Positions 29,769-30,436 of a DNA stretch of 30,436 nucleotides are shown one piece after another. Numbering within the stretch: position 1 is the stretch's first letter; every line of letters begins with the position of its first letter. Source of the DNA: DASTYK01 sp964430275. GTDB taxonomy: Bacteria > Gemmatimonadota > Gemmatimonadetes > Longimicrobiales > RSA9. The notes under the pieces were generated by a model. It made no database searches. It was given only the letters and a program-made list of their open reading frames with translations, and was not told the origin of the DNA. The DNA lies in NCBI GenBank assembly GCA_964430275.1, contig CAYSGF010000227.1, forward strand, positions 1 through 30,436, given 5' to 3'. A program made the position numbers and the translations under genes.

Positions 29769-30308
29769 TCAGAAGCTGACGCGGGGGACGGAGCGCTCGG
29801 TTTCGGGCATCTCGAAGAACTCGCGCTCGCGGAATCCGAACGGGCGGGCGATCAGGTTGCCGGGGAACTGCTGGATCTTTGTGTTCAGGTCGCGCACGAC
29901 TGCGTTGTAGTAGCGACGTGCGTTCTGGATCGCGTCCTCGATGCCGGCGAGGCTGGCCTGGAGGGCGGTGAAGCTCTCGACGGCACGCAGCTGCGGGTAA
30001 TTCTCGGCGAGCGCGAACAGCGACTTGAGCGCGCCGGTCAGCATGCCTTCCGCCTCGGCCTTTGCAGCCGGCCCCTGCGCGCCCATGGCGCGGCTGCGCG
30101 CCTCGACGACGGCGTCGAGCGTGCCGCGCTCGTGCGATGCGTACCCCTTCACCGTCTCGACCAGGTTCGGAATCAGGTCATAGCGACGCTTGAGCTGCAC
30201 ATCGATGTCCGACCACGCCGCCTCCGCCTGGACCTTCAGCTTCACGAGGCCGTTGTAGATGAAGAAGACGGCGAGGACCAGCGCGATCAGGATCAGCAGC
30301 GGCCACAT
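29769..30308 (-). CDS. lemA: LemA family protein
   Basis: A 179-aa protein of typical LemA length. An N-terminal membrane helix (MWPLLILIALVLAVFFIYNG) is followed by the conserved VQAEAAWSDIDVQLKRRYDLIPNLV and TVKGYASHERGTLDAVVEAR helices, and by AVVRDLNTKIQQFPGNLIA, which ends in the FxxRxFF-like region (FGFREREFFEMPE). LemA proteins are anchored with a long helical bundle; their biochemical role is not established. AAAGGA lies 7 nt before ATG 30308. It is the first gene of the run ending with the CopB-type ATPase; a candidate promoter is just upstream. The pairing with DUF2207 is conserved across bacteria. Confidence 0.95.
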   Translation of the reverse strand: MWPLLILIALVLAVFFIYNGLVKLKVQAEAAWSDIDVQLKRRYDLIPNLVETVKGYASHERGTLDAVVEARSRAMGAQGPAAKAEAEGMLTGALKSLFALAENYPQLRAVESFTALQASLAGIEDAIQNARRYYNAVVRDLNTKIQQFPGNLIARPFGFREREFFEMPETERSVPRVSF

Positions 30309-30351
30309 GGCGGTGTCCTTTGTGGGGGCGGAAGGGCGGGTATCCTTGGTA

Positions 30352-30379
30352 AGAATGGGATACTCGAGGGGAATGTCAA
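30352..30379 (-). promoter_or_regulatory. candidate promoter of the lemA-led operon
   Basis: On the minus strand a perfect TTGACA (30379-30374) is followed after 16 bp by CATTCT (30357-30352), giving a transcription start near 30345 and a leader of about 37 nt that contains AAAGGA before the lemA ATG. The rest of the window to 30436 holds no feature I can support. Confidence 0.5.
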
Positions 30380-30436
30380 CGACGGGGGCGCCGTGTGAGG
30401 AGATTCCGCCGGGGATCGGCGTCGTCGTCGGTTTCG

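Overview
The window is GC-rich, single-chromosome-like bacterial DNA. An ADOP-type ABC permease, a LemA/DUF2207 pair, many small lipoproteins, ECF sigma signalling and a heptanucleotide tandem repeat suggest Gemmatimonadota or a nearby Gram-negative phylum. This is inferred from gene content only; no rRNA is present. I see no phage, transposase or CRISPR array.

Layout. 1-565: 3' end of a PEBP-family gene and tRNA-Pro(GGG). 727-4325: a signalling island. A cytosolic GAF histidine kinase on the minus strand faces a two-gene operon on the plus strand, made of a 142-aa unknown protein and a double-domain KaiC-like ATPase that overlap by 4 bp. The shared intergenic region carries three phased CGGGTA half-sites. 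4441-5718: a secreted beta-lactamase-fold serine hydrolase. 5792-10121 (minus): vanadium-dependent haloperoxidase, ADOP permease and a small lipoprotein, probably one operon. It diverges from a tetR gene (10194-10823) whose start codon lies inside an inverted repeat. 10940-12070: a second soluble histidine kinase with an RsbR-type N-terminus.

12400-22085 is entirely minus strand: a lipoprotein trypsin-like protease; a long intergenic inverted repeat; feoA-feoB behind a Fur-like palindrome; a small unknown gene; a CHRD lipoprotein and a type-1 copper protein; and an overlapping four-gene set (lipoprotein, ECF sigma factor, zinc-type anti-sigma factor, TonB-dependent receptor). A divergent very acidic lipoprotein follows at 22375-22851.

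22948-30308 (minus) is a tightly packed four-gene run: LemA, DUF2207 membrane protein, a trehalase fused to a beta-lactamase-like serine hydrolase, and a CopB-type (P1B-3) metal ATPase, with junctions of 8 bp, 16 bp and a 4-bp overlap. Eighteen 7-bp repeats lie inside the 5' coding part of the DUF2207 gene. Since 7 is not a multiple of 3, gain or loss of a unit would shift the frame, so the gene, and possibly the genes behind it, may be phase-variable.

The strongest candidates for something undescribed are the KaiC-like/142-aa/GAF-kinase module, the trehalase-lactamase fusion in a metal-ATPase operon, and the heptamer-switched LemA-DUF2207 operon. Metal handling recurs (FeoAB, CopB, cupredoxin, vanadium enzyme), but a functional link between these loci is only inference.
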